From Microcystis aeruginosa Ma_SC_T_19800800_S464 (GTDB lineage Bacteria; Cyanobacteriota; Cyanobacteriia; Cyanobacteriales; Microcystaceae), in assembly GCA_007095785.1 (NCBI GenBank), contig SFBL01000083.1:23129-87128 (forward strand): 64,000 nucleotides of DNA. The letters run 5' to 3'. Shown here one piece after another: positions 38,278 to 47,342 of this stretch; within the stretch, counting starts at the first letter, position 1, and every line of letters begins with the position of its first letter. Below the pieces are notes generated by a model that saw only the letters and a program-made list of their open reading frames with translations, did no database searches and was not told the DNA's origin. Both the position numbers and the translations under genes were made by a program.

Positions 38278-38505
38278 CGATGCCTACGGCACTGCGTAGC
38301 AGTATGCCGATCTGGTAGGTTGGGTTGAGGCAACAAAACCCAACAATATTTGATTTAAGGTGTTAGGACTTACCCAATAGCACTATAAATCTTGTCTAAC
38401 CGTAGGGACAATTCATGAATTGCCCCTACGGGTAGCGTACCTGCGTAAGTCCTCTTTACTTAGATTCAGTGCGATGCCTACGGCACTGCATAGCAGTACG
38501 CCACT
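38278..38505. repeat. repeat nest with two GCCTACGGCACTGC segments
   Basis: GCGATGCCTACGGCACTGCG with TAGCAGTATGCC at 38278-38310 recurs almost exactly at 38471-38503. Between them are the second copy of the GTAGGTTGGG repeat (38310-38364) and a MITE-like unit (38365-38453). The whole stretch between the BrnT pair and hepT appears to be made of repeats; no gene. Confidence 0.8.
38365..38453. mobile_element. MITE-like unit with AGGACTTAC ends
   Basis: An 89-bp non-coding unit beginning AGGACTTACCC and ending GCGTAAGTCCT, so its terminal 9 bases are inverted repeats. It contains an inner hairpin CGTAGGGACAATTCATGAATTGCCCCTACG-type at 38401-38430 with one mismatch. No transposase. This resembles cyanobacterial MITEs mobilised in trans. 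Confidence 0.75.
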
Positions 38506-38552
38506 CGCTGAAAGCGCACCGAAGGTGATCTTGTAAATTGGGTTATCTTTAA

Positions 38553-39025
38553 TTAAGTTTTTCCCTTGCTTAAATTATTACAAAACAATTGAATTTCATT
38601 GATTATGGTTTGATAAGAATTAACAATTTGATGGGCGATGATTAAAACCTTTTCCTCATCTAATTGGCAAGAATAAGCACTTCTCACCAGATGACGAAAC
38701 CGCCTTAACTCATCCAAAATGAGCCTTGTTTCTTCCATGATAACTGCTTTTCTCACATTAGGTATATCAACAGACATTTGATCTAATAAATCTCGATGCC
38801 ATTTATCCCCCGTTGGAAATCTTTGATCAATTTTTTTAGCAATAACCTCAAAAATACGCTCGATTCCAGTATAAACTCCATGCAAATTAAGCGCAATAGA
38901 ATTAATTAATGCGTTTTGATACATGACATCCGATTGATTCTTAAAAATATCTCTAACTGTTGCAAAGCTTGAAGAATTTTCTTGATTTCTTGATTAATTC
39001 TATCTTGAATTAGTAAATTATTCAT
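38553..39025 (-). pseudogene. hepT: HepT-like HEPN toxin, frameshifted near the N-terminus
   Basis: The C-terminal 123 residues (from 38924) are intact: MYQNALINSIALNLHGVYTG, and the HEPN motif region RRFRHLVRSAYS. The natural start is the ATG at 39025, which overlaps the mntA stop (ATGA). From there MNNLLIQDRINQEIKKILQA then LQQLEIF reads well until a run of five T (38943-38947); one more T would give FFKNQSDV and join the toxin frame. So one base appears to be missing from a homopolymer. HepT is an RNase-like toxin kept in check by MntA through AMPylation. Unless the ATG at 38924 gives a working short form, this toxin is inactive. Confidence 0.82.
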
Positions 39026-39396
39026 AGTTCAATCCCCTGAGCAATTGCCTCTAAAATATAAGGATGAGCCTTTTGAACTTCTACTAAATCCACCTCAAAA
39101 TCCTGTCCATTATCTAATTCTGTGATCGCTTTAAAATAATCTTTCTCTGGTAAATCCCAAACCGCTAAATCCAGATCAGAATGGGGAGTTATTTCTTCAT
39201 AATTTAACAATGAACCAAATAAAACAACTTTCGTGACTCCATACTTATCTTTAAGGAGACTAGCACATTTTTGAGCAATTTTTAACCCTACTTGTTGCCG
39301 TTGTTTCATCTCTAAGAGAAATTGTTCACGGTTTGCTCTCGCTGCTAAAACTTCAGTAATAATCTCTTGTTTTCGTTCCTCAGTTAACTGTGTCAT
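39022..39396 (-). CDS. mntA: MntA-like nucleotidyltransferase antitoxin
   Basis: A minimal nucleotidyltransferase with the GSx10DxD motif (LFGSLLNYEEITPHSDLDLA), 124 residues from the ATG at 39396. The frame is also open to an ATG at 39417. MntA antitoxins transfer AMP to a Tyr of HepT. The third acidic residue is present in FEVDLVEVQ. Translationally coupled to hepT through ATGA. Confidence 0.88.
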   Translation of the reverse strand: MTQLTEERKQEIITEVLAARANREQFLLEMKQRQQVGLKIAQKCASLLKDKYGVTKVVLFGSLLNYEEITPHSDLDLAVWDLPEKDYFKAITELDNGQDFEVDLVEVQKAHPYILEAIAQGIEL

Positions 39397-39455
39397 TATG
39401 ATTACCCCTAATATCAATAGTTTCTATGATAGCAATTTTTGTGATAAGCGATCGC

Positions 39456-39535
39456 CGATCTGGTAGCTTGGGTTGAGGCAACGAAACCCAACAATATTTG
39501 ATTTAAGGTGTGTTACTTTAGTGACACACCTTACA
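39456..39535. repeat. GTAGGTTGGGTTGAGG-type repeat, copy 3
   Basis: Same layout as the copy at 37515: a GCGATCGCCGATCTG lead, GGTAGCTTGGGTTGAGG with one change, CGAAACCCAACAATATTTG, and TGTGTTACTTTAGTGACACACC, the last part a hairpin. It lies just upstream of the mntA start. Confidence 0.85.
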
Positions 39536-39597
39536 GCGTTGATGGTTATTGTCATTTCGACTCAGTAAGGCAATAAGCGCAGAAGCATCGCACAAAA

Positions 39598-39769
39598 TCA
39601 AGATAATTCCTCTCTTTTTAGCTGTTTTTCCTGTATTAACTCAGCAAATTTCTCTCCTGTTTGGGTAGAAAGATCTGGGGAAGCTCCTTCAATGATACCC
39701 ACTTTTCCCTTAAGGACTTCAGCTAGGGAGTTACTAGGGGGTGTCTTTTCCTTGCCTGAAATGGCATCC
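39598..39769 (-). pseudogene. antitoxin C-terminal fragment
   Basis: A frame without its start reads DAISGKEKTPPSNSLAEVLK, GKVGIIEGASPDLSTQTGEK and FAELIQEKQLKREELS before a stop. It looks like the end of a small type II antitoxin. No toxin frame is next to it. Confidence 0.55.
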
Positions 39770-39943
39770 AGTACGATGAGCCTTACCTAAAATGTCGGAT
39801 GAATGCCCCCGCTACATTTTTCGACAAGATACTCACCTTTGCGGGGTATGAAATCCGACCAGAATATCAACACCATCTCTGGGTAAACGGCGAACTCTGT
39901 TATACTTAACCTAGCCAAGGGTCGAGAATTGTTAGATCCTAGT

Positions 39944-40212
39944 CGTAGAAGCGAAGCTAAAAAACGGAACACCAGAGCAATATCAGAAACTCGATGAAAC
40001 TATAGCGTTTCTGATTCACAAGAGGTACATTACCGATCCTGAACAGCTTAATCAGCAAAGGTTTAAGTGTGCCGCACAGATGCGAGAACCGCTATATCAG
40101 AACTTCTCAGTTTGTGCGTAATTCTTGTATTCGTTATTGGCTGTACAATCAAGGGACAACCCGCAATGACCTCCAAAAGCTTTGTGCGGTACTAGCTAAG
40201 AATAAAGAGACG
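39944..40212 (+). pseudogene. tnpB: tnpB fragment (IS200/IS605 family), decayed
   Basis: One frame reads VVEAKLKNGTPEQYQKLDET, then another reads SQFVRNSCIRYWLYNQGTTR and NDLQKLCAVLAKN. Both are the N-terminal region of a TnpB of a different subfamily from the one at 15759. Extra bases and frameshifts separate the two parts and the rest of the gene is missing. It ends at a GTAGGTTGGG-type repeat. Confidence 0.75.
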
Positions 40213-40214
40213 AG

Positions 40215-40248
40215 TCTAGGTTGGATTGAGGCAACGAAACCCAACACT
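40215..40248. repeat. GTAGGTTGGGTTGAGG-type repeat, copy 4 (short)
   Basis: CTAGGTTGGATTGAGGCAAC followed by GAAACCCAACACT. It ends the tnpB fragment and precedes the 3' end of the YcaO gene. Confidence 0.75.
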
Positions 40249-40265
40249 ATAATAACCCTAAAAGT

Positions 40266-42563
40266 TTACATCCACATGGGAAAAGGATTTAATTCATCTT
40301 CCGTTAAAGCTTCTTTTAACCATCCCATGCTAACAGGAACATCATACAATCTTCCCGCACCTAAACGCTTCCACATATGACGCATTCCGGGGACAATGAC
40401 TTTAGCTACCCTTAAACCAATATCAGGACGAGTCTGATCTAATACTAACATTTCCATCCCCTTTGACTCAACAATTCGCTGACACAATTTAACATCTTCT
40501 AATAAATCATCACTGGCTAATTGTAAATAATCATTACTTTTTTTCGGTATTATTTTACTATCGGTAACTAAATAAGATTGATTGCTTAACCTTGCCGTTT
40601 GCCACCATTTAACCGCCAAAGGATCCGCAGAAGGATTATAAATCGTTGTCCCATCTTCCTTAAAAGATAACACATTGGGTAAGATTTGATTAACCTCCGT
40701 TAACGCTCGACTAATGGCAATTTTCGGGTCAAAATGCGCCCCATATCCTAATAAAATATCTTCCACTTCCCGCTCTTTTCTGGGACTAATAGCAGCAAAA
40801 CAAGGGATATTCAAATCACTGGTAATATCTAACACCCATAGCTCCCGATTTAACCACTCATAATATTGCTTTAATTGCTCAAAATATGGCTCATTAAAGC
40901 TCTCTAAATTAACGGAAGGTTTAACTAATTGATTATACCACCATAAAGCCACACAATCTCGTTCCACTAACTCCATAAACCCTTGTAAAATTGCTTCTTC
41001 TATCGTATTTCCTGCGGCGCAGCCATTAGAATCTGCCCAACAATCTAAGGGTTCAGATTGAGAATAACCATAATAACAATATCCTGTCGGTAAATACTTA
41101 AAATCTTGAGCAGTTAAAGACCATACAGGAGTCCAATCAATGATTCTAGTTTCATCAAAAGGTTCAGGGACTTTTTGAAACCATCCTTGATTCTTCGCAT
41201 TCCATTCTTCTCGATGTTGATATTGTTTTTCACTAAAATTCATACAATTATTCGGATGAATAGCTTTATCTCCTAACGCTTGATAGCTGGCTTTTTCTCT
41301 GATTTCATTCCCTTGAAAAACCCCCGAATAGCGCTCAATAGCTTCACAAAATCCACTTGCTTTTGCTTGACTATCTGTACGGCCTTTTCCCGCACTTCTA
41401 CCTCCAATATTTTGCCGTAAACTGGCTAAATCATCAAAGACGCTACGAAAATGATGTTTCGCTACATAAGTATGAACTAAAGCATTCCCTTGTATCTTAT
41501 TTAATTCTCGCACAATTCCCGTAATAGGACTGATAAGATGTTGATAGGTTCTTAAGGTTTCTTCAGGAGAACAAAAACGATGTCCCCCATCACTGGTAAA
41601 AGCCTTTTTTCTATGTCCCAAAACCACAGGTAAAGGTGTTTTATTTAGAGAATATCCACAACTAGGACAGTTCGGACGTTTAACTAAAATATGCTCTTGA
41701 AATTGTAAATTTAAAGTATCATAAGTCATTAGTATTCCTTCTAAACGTTGATTTTTACCTTGAATAATCCACTTAAAAACCTCCATAGCCGTCATATTTA
41801 AAACTGTCTGCATTGTCGCTGAAGAAAACCCTAAAGGAGAAATTAAAGAAATCTTATTTTCTCTCTGTCTAATGATAAATTCCTCCACGGGACGATTATC
41901 TCGTAATCGTTGAGCCAAACAATGCCAACAACCAGTTTTATCGGGATAAAATAAGGGACCAATCCAGGCTAGGTTTCCCAGGGGATTAACTAATAACCAA
42001 GGCTTTTGCGAGACTAAAGCTTGTTGATTAATACTATCTAAATCAGGATGAAGATAATTATCGGTTAAAATAATGGTTAAATCCCCTTCATCTGCGACTT
42101 GAACTTGCAAGGAATTCAAAATATTGATCAAATCTTGCTGGGGAATTGAGCCTAGGCTTTTAACCGTAACCTTCAGAGATTGTAATCGTTCAAAAGCTTG
42201 GGATAGAGAAACCTGAAGATGATGGCATAAAATTGCTAAATTAGACGGCAATAATTCTTTTTTTTCTAACAAAAAACCTCGTTGATATAACTGAAAAATC
42301 GCCTTTTGAATTGCCAGACTATAATTAATAATAACTACAAAGAAGTTAGGATTATTGGGATTAATTTCTTGATTTTGTAAAAATTCTAACTGAAGAATAT
42401 CAATAATTTCATCAAGATTACGTTGACCATCGATTAATCTTACCAAACGATAATAAAGCGGCTCTTGAAAACAGATTGATTCTCGCTCAGATAGAAAAAA
42501 TACCGTATTTGGTTCTAGGGTTTCAATTGAGTAGGCAGGATTCCACTCAAGCTGGTTGAACAT
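40266..42563 (-). CDS. TOMM cyclodehydratase-like protein (leader-binding domain + YcaO)
   Basis: A 765-residue protein. The N-terminal part (about 1-120) resembles the winged-helix peptide-recognition domain of cyanobactin heterocyclases (IETLEPNTVFFLSERESICF, YYRLVRLIDGQRNLDEIIDI). An E1-like or ThiF-derived part follows, with Cys pairs CWHC and CPSCGYS likely to hold zinc. The C-terminal YcaO domain (about 330-765) keeps the ATP-site motifs GRSAGKGRTDSQAKASGFCE-AIERYSG, GNTIEEAILQGFMELVERD and RALTEVNQ. It ends NPFPMWM, close to but not the PxPxP tail of many azoline-forming YcaOs. These enzymes turn Cys, Ser or Thr of a precursor peptide into azolines. No precursor, protease or oxidase gene is adjacent, so it is an orphan in this window. 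Confidence 0.9.
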   Translation of the reverse strand: MFNQLEWNPAYSIETLEPNTVFFLSERESICFQEPLYYRLVRLIDGQRNLDEIIDILQLEFLQNQEINPNNPNFFVVIINYSLAIQKAIFQLYQRGFLLEKKELLPSNLAILCHHLQVSLSQAFERLQSLKVTVKSLGSIPQQDLINILNSLQVQVADEGDLTIILTDNYLHPDLDSINQQALVSQKPWLLVNPLGNLAWIGPLFYPDKTGCWHCLAQRLRDNRPVEEFIIRQRENKISLISPLGFSSATMQTVLNMTAMEVFKWIIQGKNQRLEGILMTYDTLNLQFQEHILVKRPNCPSCGYSLNKTPLPVVLGHRKKAFTSDGGHRFCSPEETLRTYQHLISPITGIVRELNKIQGNALVHTYVAKHHFRSVFDDLASLRQNIGGRSAGKGRTDSQAKASGFCEAIERYSGVFQGNEIREKASYQALGDKAIHPNNCMNFSEKQYQHREEWNAKNQGWFQKVPEPFDETRIIDWTPVWSLTAQDFKYLPTGYCYYGYSQSEPLDCWADSNGCAAGNTIEEAILQGFMELVERDCVALWWYNQLVKPSVNLESFNEPYFEQLKQYYEWLNRELWVLDITSDLNIPCFAAISPRKEREVEDILLGYGAHFDPKIAISRALTEVNQILPNVLSFKEDGTTIYNPSADPLAVKWWQTARLSNQSYLVTDSKIIPKKSNDYLQLASDDLLEDVKLCQRIVESKGMEMLVLDQTRPDIGLRVAKVIVPGMRHMWKRLGAGRLYDVPVSMGWLKEALTEDELNPFPMWM

Positions 42564-43110
42564 AATTTTTACTCTCTTTTTAGTTAAGGTTGATGATATA
42601 CCTATAATATAAGGTTGATAGCAGTTATCTTAATGGTGAGCTGCGAAGTTTTCGTTTTCGGGAACGGCGAGGGAGCAGCCCATTTATGCCAAAATATAAA
42701 AGCGATCGCTAAAAGTGATTAAATTTATTCAATATGGAGACAAGTAATTTAGCTTCACTCTCGCCTCTAAGAAGAAATTAAGCTAGGGATTTAGTCAATT
42801 CGGTCAAGAATAATCGGTTAGAGGTGAGAAATCAGACCCCTAATTTCTTCCCTGCCTGAAATTTCTCAATTTCTCGGAATAAATTTGAGTACCAAAATCA
42901 GGGTAAATAGCCCAAATATAAACTTAATAAAGTTTTAATAGACATTTAAGCCCTAATAGATTAATCTTGCTTTTTTTAAAGCCGATATGCTGCCTCGCTA
43001 ATCCTTTTAAGACTTGAAAACTGGCTATTCTGTTGGGGCTTGCCCGTGAGAGAGGTCAATTTTCAAGGATAATTTGTAACAGAGTGTTGAAAATTCCTTT
43101 AATCTTAGTT
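42564..43110. other. intergenic, divergent promoters of YcaO and rubA genes
   Basis: About 550 bp. It holds the minus-strand copy of the TTAAGATAACTG repeat (42618-42661) and a HIP1 octamer near 42704. No short precursor-peptide gene could be recognised in either direction. Confidence 0.6.
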
Positions 43111-43458
43111 ATGAGCGATCGCCCACCAGAACTAACCCTAGCCGACCAGGCCCCTGCCAACTACGAATGTCGCTCCTGCGGCTACGTTTACGACCCCAGC
43201 AAGGGAGATAGTAAAACCAACACTCCCGCTGGAACACCCTTCGAGGAATTGCCAGAAACGTGGCGCTGTCCTGTGTGTGGTGTGCGTCGTTCCCAATTTA
43301 TCAACATCGGAGCTAAAGATGCTCCTTCGGGATTCCAAGAAAATCTTAGCTATGGTTTTGGAGTCAACCGTCTCACTCCCGCGCAAAAAAATATTTTGAT
43401 TTTCGGGGCTTTAGCGCTAGGATTTGTTTTCTTTATTAGTTTATATGGTTTAAACTAA
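43111..43458 (+). CDS. rubA: rubredoxin RubA, membrane-anchored
   Basis: A 115-residue protein with a rubredoxin domain (iron-binding CxxC pairs in [10 protein letters not shown] and CPVCGVRRS) and a C-terminal membrane helix ([20 protein letters not shown]). RubA is needed for photosystem II (and in some reports photosystem I) assembly in thylakoids. The ATG at 43111 is chosen because an upstream in-frame ATG at 43033 adds sequence without family likeness. The order rubA-ycf48-psbEFLJ is the conserved cyanobacterial arrangement. Confidence 0.96.
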   Translation: MSDRPPELTLADQAPANYECRSCGYVYDPSKGDSKTNTPAGTPFEELPETWRCPVCGVRRSQFINIGAKDAPSGFQENLSYGFGVNRLTPAQKNILIFGALALGFVFFISLYGLN

Positions 43459-43565
43459 CTCAAGCACTCATTATCTTTAAATCTAACGGCTCTTATGACC
43501 CTGTAACCCATCGGGTACAAACCTTAATCCGTCCCGATTCCTTGACCAATACCTCTGAACCATTG

Positions 43566-44558
43566 ATGAGAAAACTGAAACAATTCGTAATAGTTCTAGC
43601 TGTAGCCTTTTTCTGCTTTAGCTGTAGTAATGTGCCATCCCTGAGCAATAGTCCTTGGCAAATCCTCACCCTCGACACCGACTCCACTTTTGCCGATATC
43701 GCCTTTACCGACGACCTACAGCACGGTTGGTTAGTGGGAACCAAATCTACCCTCTTTGAAACCAGCGATGGGGGGGACAGTTGGCAGCAAAAAGTCCTCA
43801 ACCTTGGCGACGAAAAAGTTAGCTTTAGTGCCGTCAGTTTCCACAACCAAGAGGGTTGGATTGTCGGTAAACCCTCGATTCTTCTCCATAGCGAAGACGG
43901 GGGCAGCAGCTGGACCCGTATCCCCTTAAGTGAAAAATTACCCGGTTCTCCCTACGGAATTATCGCCCTGAACGACAAAACCGCCGAAATGGTCACGGAT
44001 TTAGGCGCTATCTACCGCACCAAAGACGGGGGTAAAACTTGGCAAGCTTTAGTGGAAGGTGCTGTGGGTGTGGCCCGGACAATTGTTCGTTCCCATGATG
44101 GTAAATACGTGGCCGTTTCCGCACGCGGGAACTTTTATTCCACCTGGGAACCGGGGTCAACAGAATGGCAACCCCACAATCGTCTTTCCTCCCGCCGCTT
44201 ACAAAAAGTCGGTTATGGTGAAAATGGGGAACTATGGGCCCTGGCCCGGGGTGGTCAACTACAATTTACTAGCCCCAATGATCTCGATACGTGGGAAGAT
44301 AAGGTATTCCCAGAGTTTTCCACCAGTTGGGGACTTTTGGACCTCAACTACCGCACCCCCGAAGAAATTTGGGTCGCTGGTGGTAGCGGCAATCTCTTGG
44401 TCAGTGATGACAACGGCCAATCTTGGCAAAAAGATCGCGCCGTGGAAAGTGTCCCCTCCAATCTCTATCGAATTGTTTTTATCAATTCCGACAAGGGTTT
44501 TGTCTTGGGACAAAATGGGGTTTTACTGAAATATAATCCCCCGAGCGAACCGGCCTAA
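43566..44558 (+). CDS. ycf48: photosystem II assembly factor Ycf48 (HCF136)
   Basis: A 330-residue lipoprotein: signal MRKLKQFVIVLAVAFFCFSC with a lipobox Cys, followed by a seven-bladed beta-propeller. Asp-box repeats are visible as DGGDSWQQ, DGGSSWTR, DGGKTWQA and DNGQSWQK. Ycf48 helps insert D1 during assembly and repair, on the lumen side. The ATG at 43566 is preferred to a TTG at 43542. It lies between rubA and psbE. Confidence 0.97.
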   Translation: MRKLKQFVIVLAVAFFCFSCSNVPSLSNSPWQILTLDTDSTFADIAFTDDLQHGWLVGTKSTLFETSDGGDSWQQKVLNLGDEKVSFSAVSFHNQEGWIVGKPSILLHSEDGGSSWTRIPLSEKLPGSPYGIIALNDKTAEMVTDLGAIYRTKDGGKTWQALVEGAVGVARTIVRSHDGKYVAVSARGNFYSTWEPGSTEWQPHNRLSSRRLQKVGYGENGELWALARGGQLQFTSPNDLDTWEDKVFPEFSTSWGLLDLNYRTPEEIWVAGGSGNLLVSDDNGQSWQKDRAVESVPSNLYRIVFINSDKGFVLGQNGVLLKYNPPSEPA

Positions 44559-44636
44559 AACTTGTCTCAGGGTCAACAAAGTCTCTATTATAGAGATTGA
44601 ATTTTTCAAGTCCTATCATTCCGAGGAGAACCGTCC

Positions 44637-44882
44637 ATGTCAGGTAGTACCGGCGAACGTCCTTTTGGCGATATCGTTACCAGTATTCGTTACTGGATTA
44701 TCCATAGCATCACCATCCCCATGCTGTTTATCGCAGGTTGGTTATTCGTGAGTACCGGTTTAGCTTACGATGTTTTTGGCACTCCCCGTCCCGATGAGTA
44801 TTACACTCAAGAGCGTCAAGAATTACCGATCATTAATGATCGCTTTGAGGCCAAAAATCAAATCGAGCAGTTTAATCAGTAG
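44637..44882 (+). CDS. psbE: cytochrome b559 alpha subunit
   Basis: 81 residues with the diagnostic [20 protein letters not shown]; the His in [10 protein letters not shown] ligates heme together with psbF. One membrane helix, part of the photosystem II core. Ribosome-binding GAGGAGA precedes the start. First gene of psbEFLJ. Confidence 0.99.
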   Translation: MSGSTGERPFGDIVTSIRYWIIHSITIPMLFIAGWLFVSTGLAYDVFGTPRPDEYYTQERQELPIINDRFEAKNQIEQFNQ

Positions 44883-44907
44883 TTTACTTTAATTAAGGAT
44901 AAAAACA

Positions 44908-45042
44908 ATGGCTAGTGGTAATCCCAATCAACCCATTTCTTACCCCATTTTCACCGTTCGCTGGTTGGCAGTTCATACCTTAGCGGTCCCCACTGTCTTC
45001 TTTATCGGTGCAATTGCGGCAATGCAGTTTATTCAACGCTAG
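44908..45042 (+). CDS. psbF: cytochrome b559 beta subunit
   Basis: 44 residues, [20 protein letters not shown] then [15 protein letters not shown]. The single His is the heme ligand. It lies 25 bp after psbE and 10 bp before psbL. Confidence 0.98.
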
Positions 45043-45052
45043 GAGAACAATT

Positions 45053-45172
45053 ATGGAAAGAACACCTAATCCCAATCGCCAAGCCGTCGAGTTAAATCGT
45101 ACTTCTCTTTACCTAGGTTTACTCCTAGTTGCTGTCTTGGGAATTTTATTTTCCAGCTATTTCTTTAACTAA
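45053..45172 (+). CDS. psbL: photosystem II protein L
   Basis: 39 residues: [20 protein letters not shown] then [19 protein letters not shown]. One membrane helix; needed for the quinone side of photosystem II. Preceded by AGGAGAA. Confidence 0.98.
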   Translation: MERTPNPNRQAVELNRTSLYLGLLLVAVLGILFSSYFFN

Positions 45173-45214
45173 TTAGTCCCGATTTATTGTCATCGCAATT
45201 AGGAGGTGTTATTC

Positions 45215-45334
45215 ATGTTCGCAGAAGGTCGTATTCCTTTGTGGTTAGTCGCCACCATCGCCGGTCTAGGCGTTATCGCCGTGGTTGGTCTTTTCTTCTA
45301 CGGAGCTTACGCCGGTTTAGGTTCCTCTATGTAA
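45215..45334 (+). CDS. psbJ: photosystem II protein J
   Basis: 39 residues: [20 protein letters not shown] then a Gly-rich membrane helix ending [10 protein letters not shown]. Preceded by AGGAGGT. Last gene of the operon, followed by a terminator. Confidence 0.98.
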   Translation: MFAEGRIPLWLVATIAGLGVIAVVGLFFYGAYAGLGSSM

Positions 45335-45361
45335 TTCCATATACGGGTAATTTCCCCCGGC

Positions 45362-45399
45362 AAAAAACCGTTAGTTATAGAAATAACTAGCGGTTTTTT
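45362..45399 (+). terminator. rho-independent terminator of psbEFLJ
   Basis: Stem CCGTTAGTTAT / ATAACTAGCGG (one mismatch allowed) with a short loop, followed by six T. It begins about 30 bp after psbJ. Confidence 0.88.
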
Positions 45400-45436
45400 C
45401 ACTATTCGGTTTAAAGTAAAGCTCGATCGAACTTTA

Positions 45437-45539
45437 TACTAATACCAAATCCGTTGAGTAACGCACAGAAAACGGGTTTCTCCGAGAAACCCGTTTTCTG
45501 CTGATTTAGGATAAATCCGTTTTTAATAGTGTGATTAAC
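45437..45539. mobile_element. MITE-like element with a perfect 16-bp hairpin
   Basis: The centre (45466-45500) is a perfect inverted repeat with 16-bp arms (CAGAAAACGGGTTTCT) and a CCG loop. The right end (45513-45539) repeats, inverted, the 27 bp at 15375-15401. The flanks read CCAAATCCGTT and ATAAATCCGTT. No coding sequence. It lies between the converging psbJ and psbB transcripts. Confidence 0.7.
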
Positions 45540-45569
45540 AAAAAAAGGAGTCAAAGACTTGACTCCTTT
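45540..45569 (-). terminator. rho-independent terminator of psbB
   Basis: Perfect 11-bp stem AAAGGAGTCAA / TTGACTCCTTT with a 4-nt loop, followed on the minus strand by seven T. It begins 26 bp after the psbB stop. Confidence 0.88.
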
Positions 45570-45594
45570 AGTTATATGGATGATTTAGCTAAAA

Positions 45595-47121
45595 CTAAAC
45601 TTCTTGTTTACGAGTGCTAAGATCACCCAATTTTTGGAATAAACCGAATTCCACTTGTTCTTCCAGATCTGGATCGACCCCGGCGAATACGTCGCGGTAG
45701 ATGGTACGAGAACCGTGCCAGATGTGACCGAAGAAGAATAGTAAAGCAAAGACAGCATGACCGAAAGTAAACCAACCTCTCGGAGAAGTGCGGAATACCC
45801 CGTCAGACTTCAGGGTTTCGGTGTCAAACTCGAAAGCTTCACCGAGTTGCGCTTTACGGGCAAATTTCTTCACATCAGCAGGATCGCTGAAGACCTGACC
45901 ATCGAGAGCGCCACCGTAGAAAGAAACGGTAACACCACTTTGTTCGATACTCAGTTTCGATTCCGCACGACGGAAAGGAATATCAGCGCGAACGATACCT
46001 TCCGAGTCGGTAAGGACAACGGGGAAAGTTTCAAAGAAGTTAGGCATCCGACGCACGCTAAGGACGCGACCTTCGCCATCTTTGAACACAGGGTGTCCTA
46101 ACCAAGATTTAGCGATACCGTCACCGCTATCCATGGCACCAGTACGGAATAAACCACCTTTAGCGGGGCTATTACCGACATAATCATAGAAAGCCAGTTT
46201 TTCGGGGATTGCTTGGTAAGCTTCGGCGATGGTGGCCCCATTGGCGATGCTGGCCTCCACACGACGCTCAATTTCTTCTTGGAAATAGCCCTTATCCCAT
46301 TGGTAACGGGTCGGGCCAAAGAGTTCGATCGGCGTGGTAGCATTACCGTACCACATGGTTCCAGCCACGACGAAAGCGGCAAAGAAAACAGCGGCGATAC
46401 TGCTAGAAAGCACCGTTTCGATATTACCCATTCTCAGGGCTTTATAGAGTCTTTCGGGGGGACGAACGGTTAAATGGAATAAACCAGCGATAATCCCGAC
46501 GATACCCGCAGCAATGTGGTGAGCTACCACACCTCCGGGGTTAAAGGGGTTAAAACCAGCAGGTCCCCATTCGGGAGCTACGGGCTGCACATGACCGGTT
46601 AAACCGTAGGCATCGGAAACCCACATCCCGGGACCCCAAAGGCCTGTTTGATGGAAAGCACCGAAACCAAAGCAAAGTAAACCAGATAAGAACAGGTGAA
46701 TACCGAACATTTTCGGCAAATCGAGGGCAGATTCGCCCGTGCGGGGATCGACGAATAATTCTAAATCCCAGAAAACCCAGTGCCAAACCGCCGCTAGGAA
46801 TAGCAGACCGGATAAGACGATATGAGCGGCGGCAACGCCTTCAAAAGACCAGAAACCGGGGTCAACACCAGTTTCACCAGTGACGCTCCAGCCACCCCAA
46901 GAACCGGTGACACCTAAACGGGCCATGAAGGGCAGCACGAACATTCCTTGCCGCCACATCGGGTTTAATACGGGGTCACTGGGGTCGAAAATAGCAAGCT
47001 CATAGAGGGCCATGGAGCCAGCCCAACCCGCTACCAGTGCGGTGTGCATCAGGTGAACGGAAATTAAACGGCCCGGGTCGTTGAGAACGACTGTGTGTAC
47101 TCGATACCAAGGTAGTCCCAT
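45595..47121 (-). CDS. psbB: photosystem II CP47 core antenna protein
   Basis: A 508-residue chlorophyll-binding protein with six membrane helices and a large lumenal loop. It starts [20 protein letters not shown], contains [16 protein letters not shown] and [17 protein letters not shown] with chlorophyll-ligand His residues, and ends [16 protein letters not shown]. Full length. A strong ribosome-binding site (GGAGGAGCG) precedes the ATG. Monocistronic here, with its own terminator. No psbT frame was found next to it. Confidence 0.99.
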   Translation of the reverse strand: MGLPWYRVHTVVLNDPGRLISVHLMHTALVAGWAGSMALYELAIFDPSDPVLNPMWRQGMFVLPFMARLGVTGSWGGWSVTGETGVDPGFWSFEGVAAAHIVLSGLLFLAAVWHWVFWDLELFVDPRTGESALDLPKMFGIHLFLSGLLCFGFGAFHQTGLWGPGMWVSDAYGLTGHVQPVAPEWGPAGFNPFNPGGVVAHHIAAGIVGIIAGLFHLTVRPPERLYKALRMGNIETVLSSSIAAVFFAAFVVAGTMWYGNATTPIELFGPTRYQWDKGYFQEEIERRVEASIANGATIAEAYQAIPEKLAFYDYVGNSPAKGGLFRTGAMDSGDGIAKSWLGHPVFKDGEGRVLSVRRMPNFFETFPVVLTDSEGIVRADIPFRRAESKLSIEQSGVTVSFYGGALDGQVFSDPADVKKFARKAQLGEAFEFDTETLKSDGVFRTSPRGWFTFGHAVFALLFFFGHIWHGSRTIYRDVFAGVDPDLEEQVEFGLFQKLGDLSTRKQEV

Positions 47122-47342
47122 TGACTACGCTCCTCCTATTGACAATTTAGTGTCCACTTAGACGCTTTTTATATTCAGGGTCAAAATATAAGCCCAACAA
47201 TCTCGACTGTTAAGTGCAAGAGTTAGCCGACCTACATTATCCCTTGAAAAGTGTATCTATTCTAAAGAAGTGTAACTATTGTTAGAACAGATTTCAAGTC
47301 TTTGCGATCGATCTTCCGCCAGAATATTCCAAATAAGGGAGC

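Noticed and set aside
40266..42563. Full cyanobactin cluster
   Set aside because: No PatA/PatG-type proteases, precursor or accessory genes flank the YcaO gene; only an orphan enzyme can be supported.
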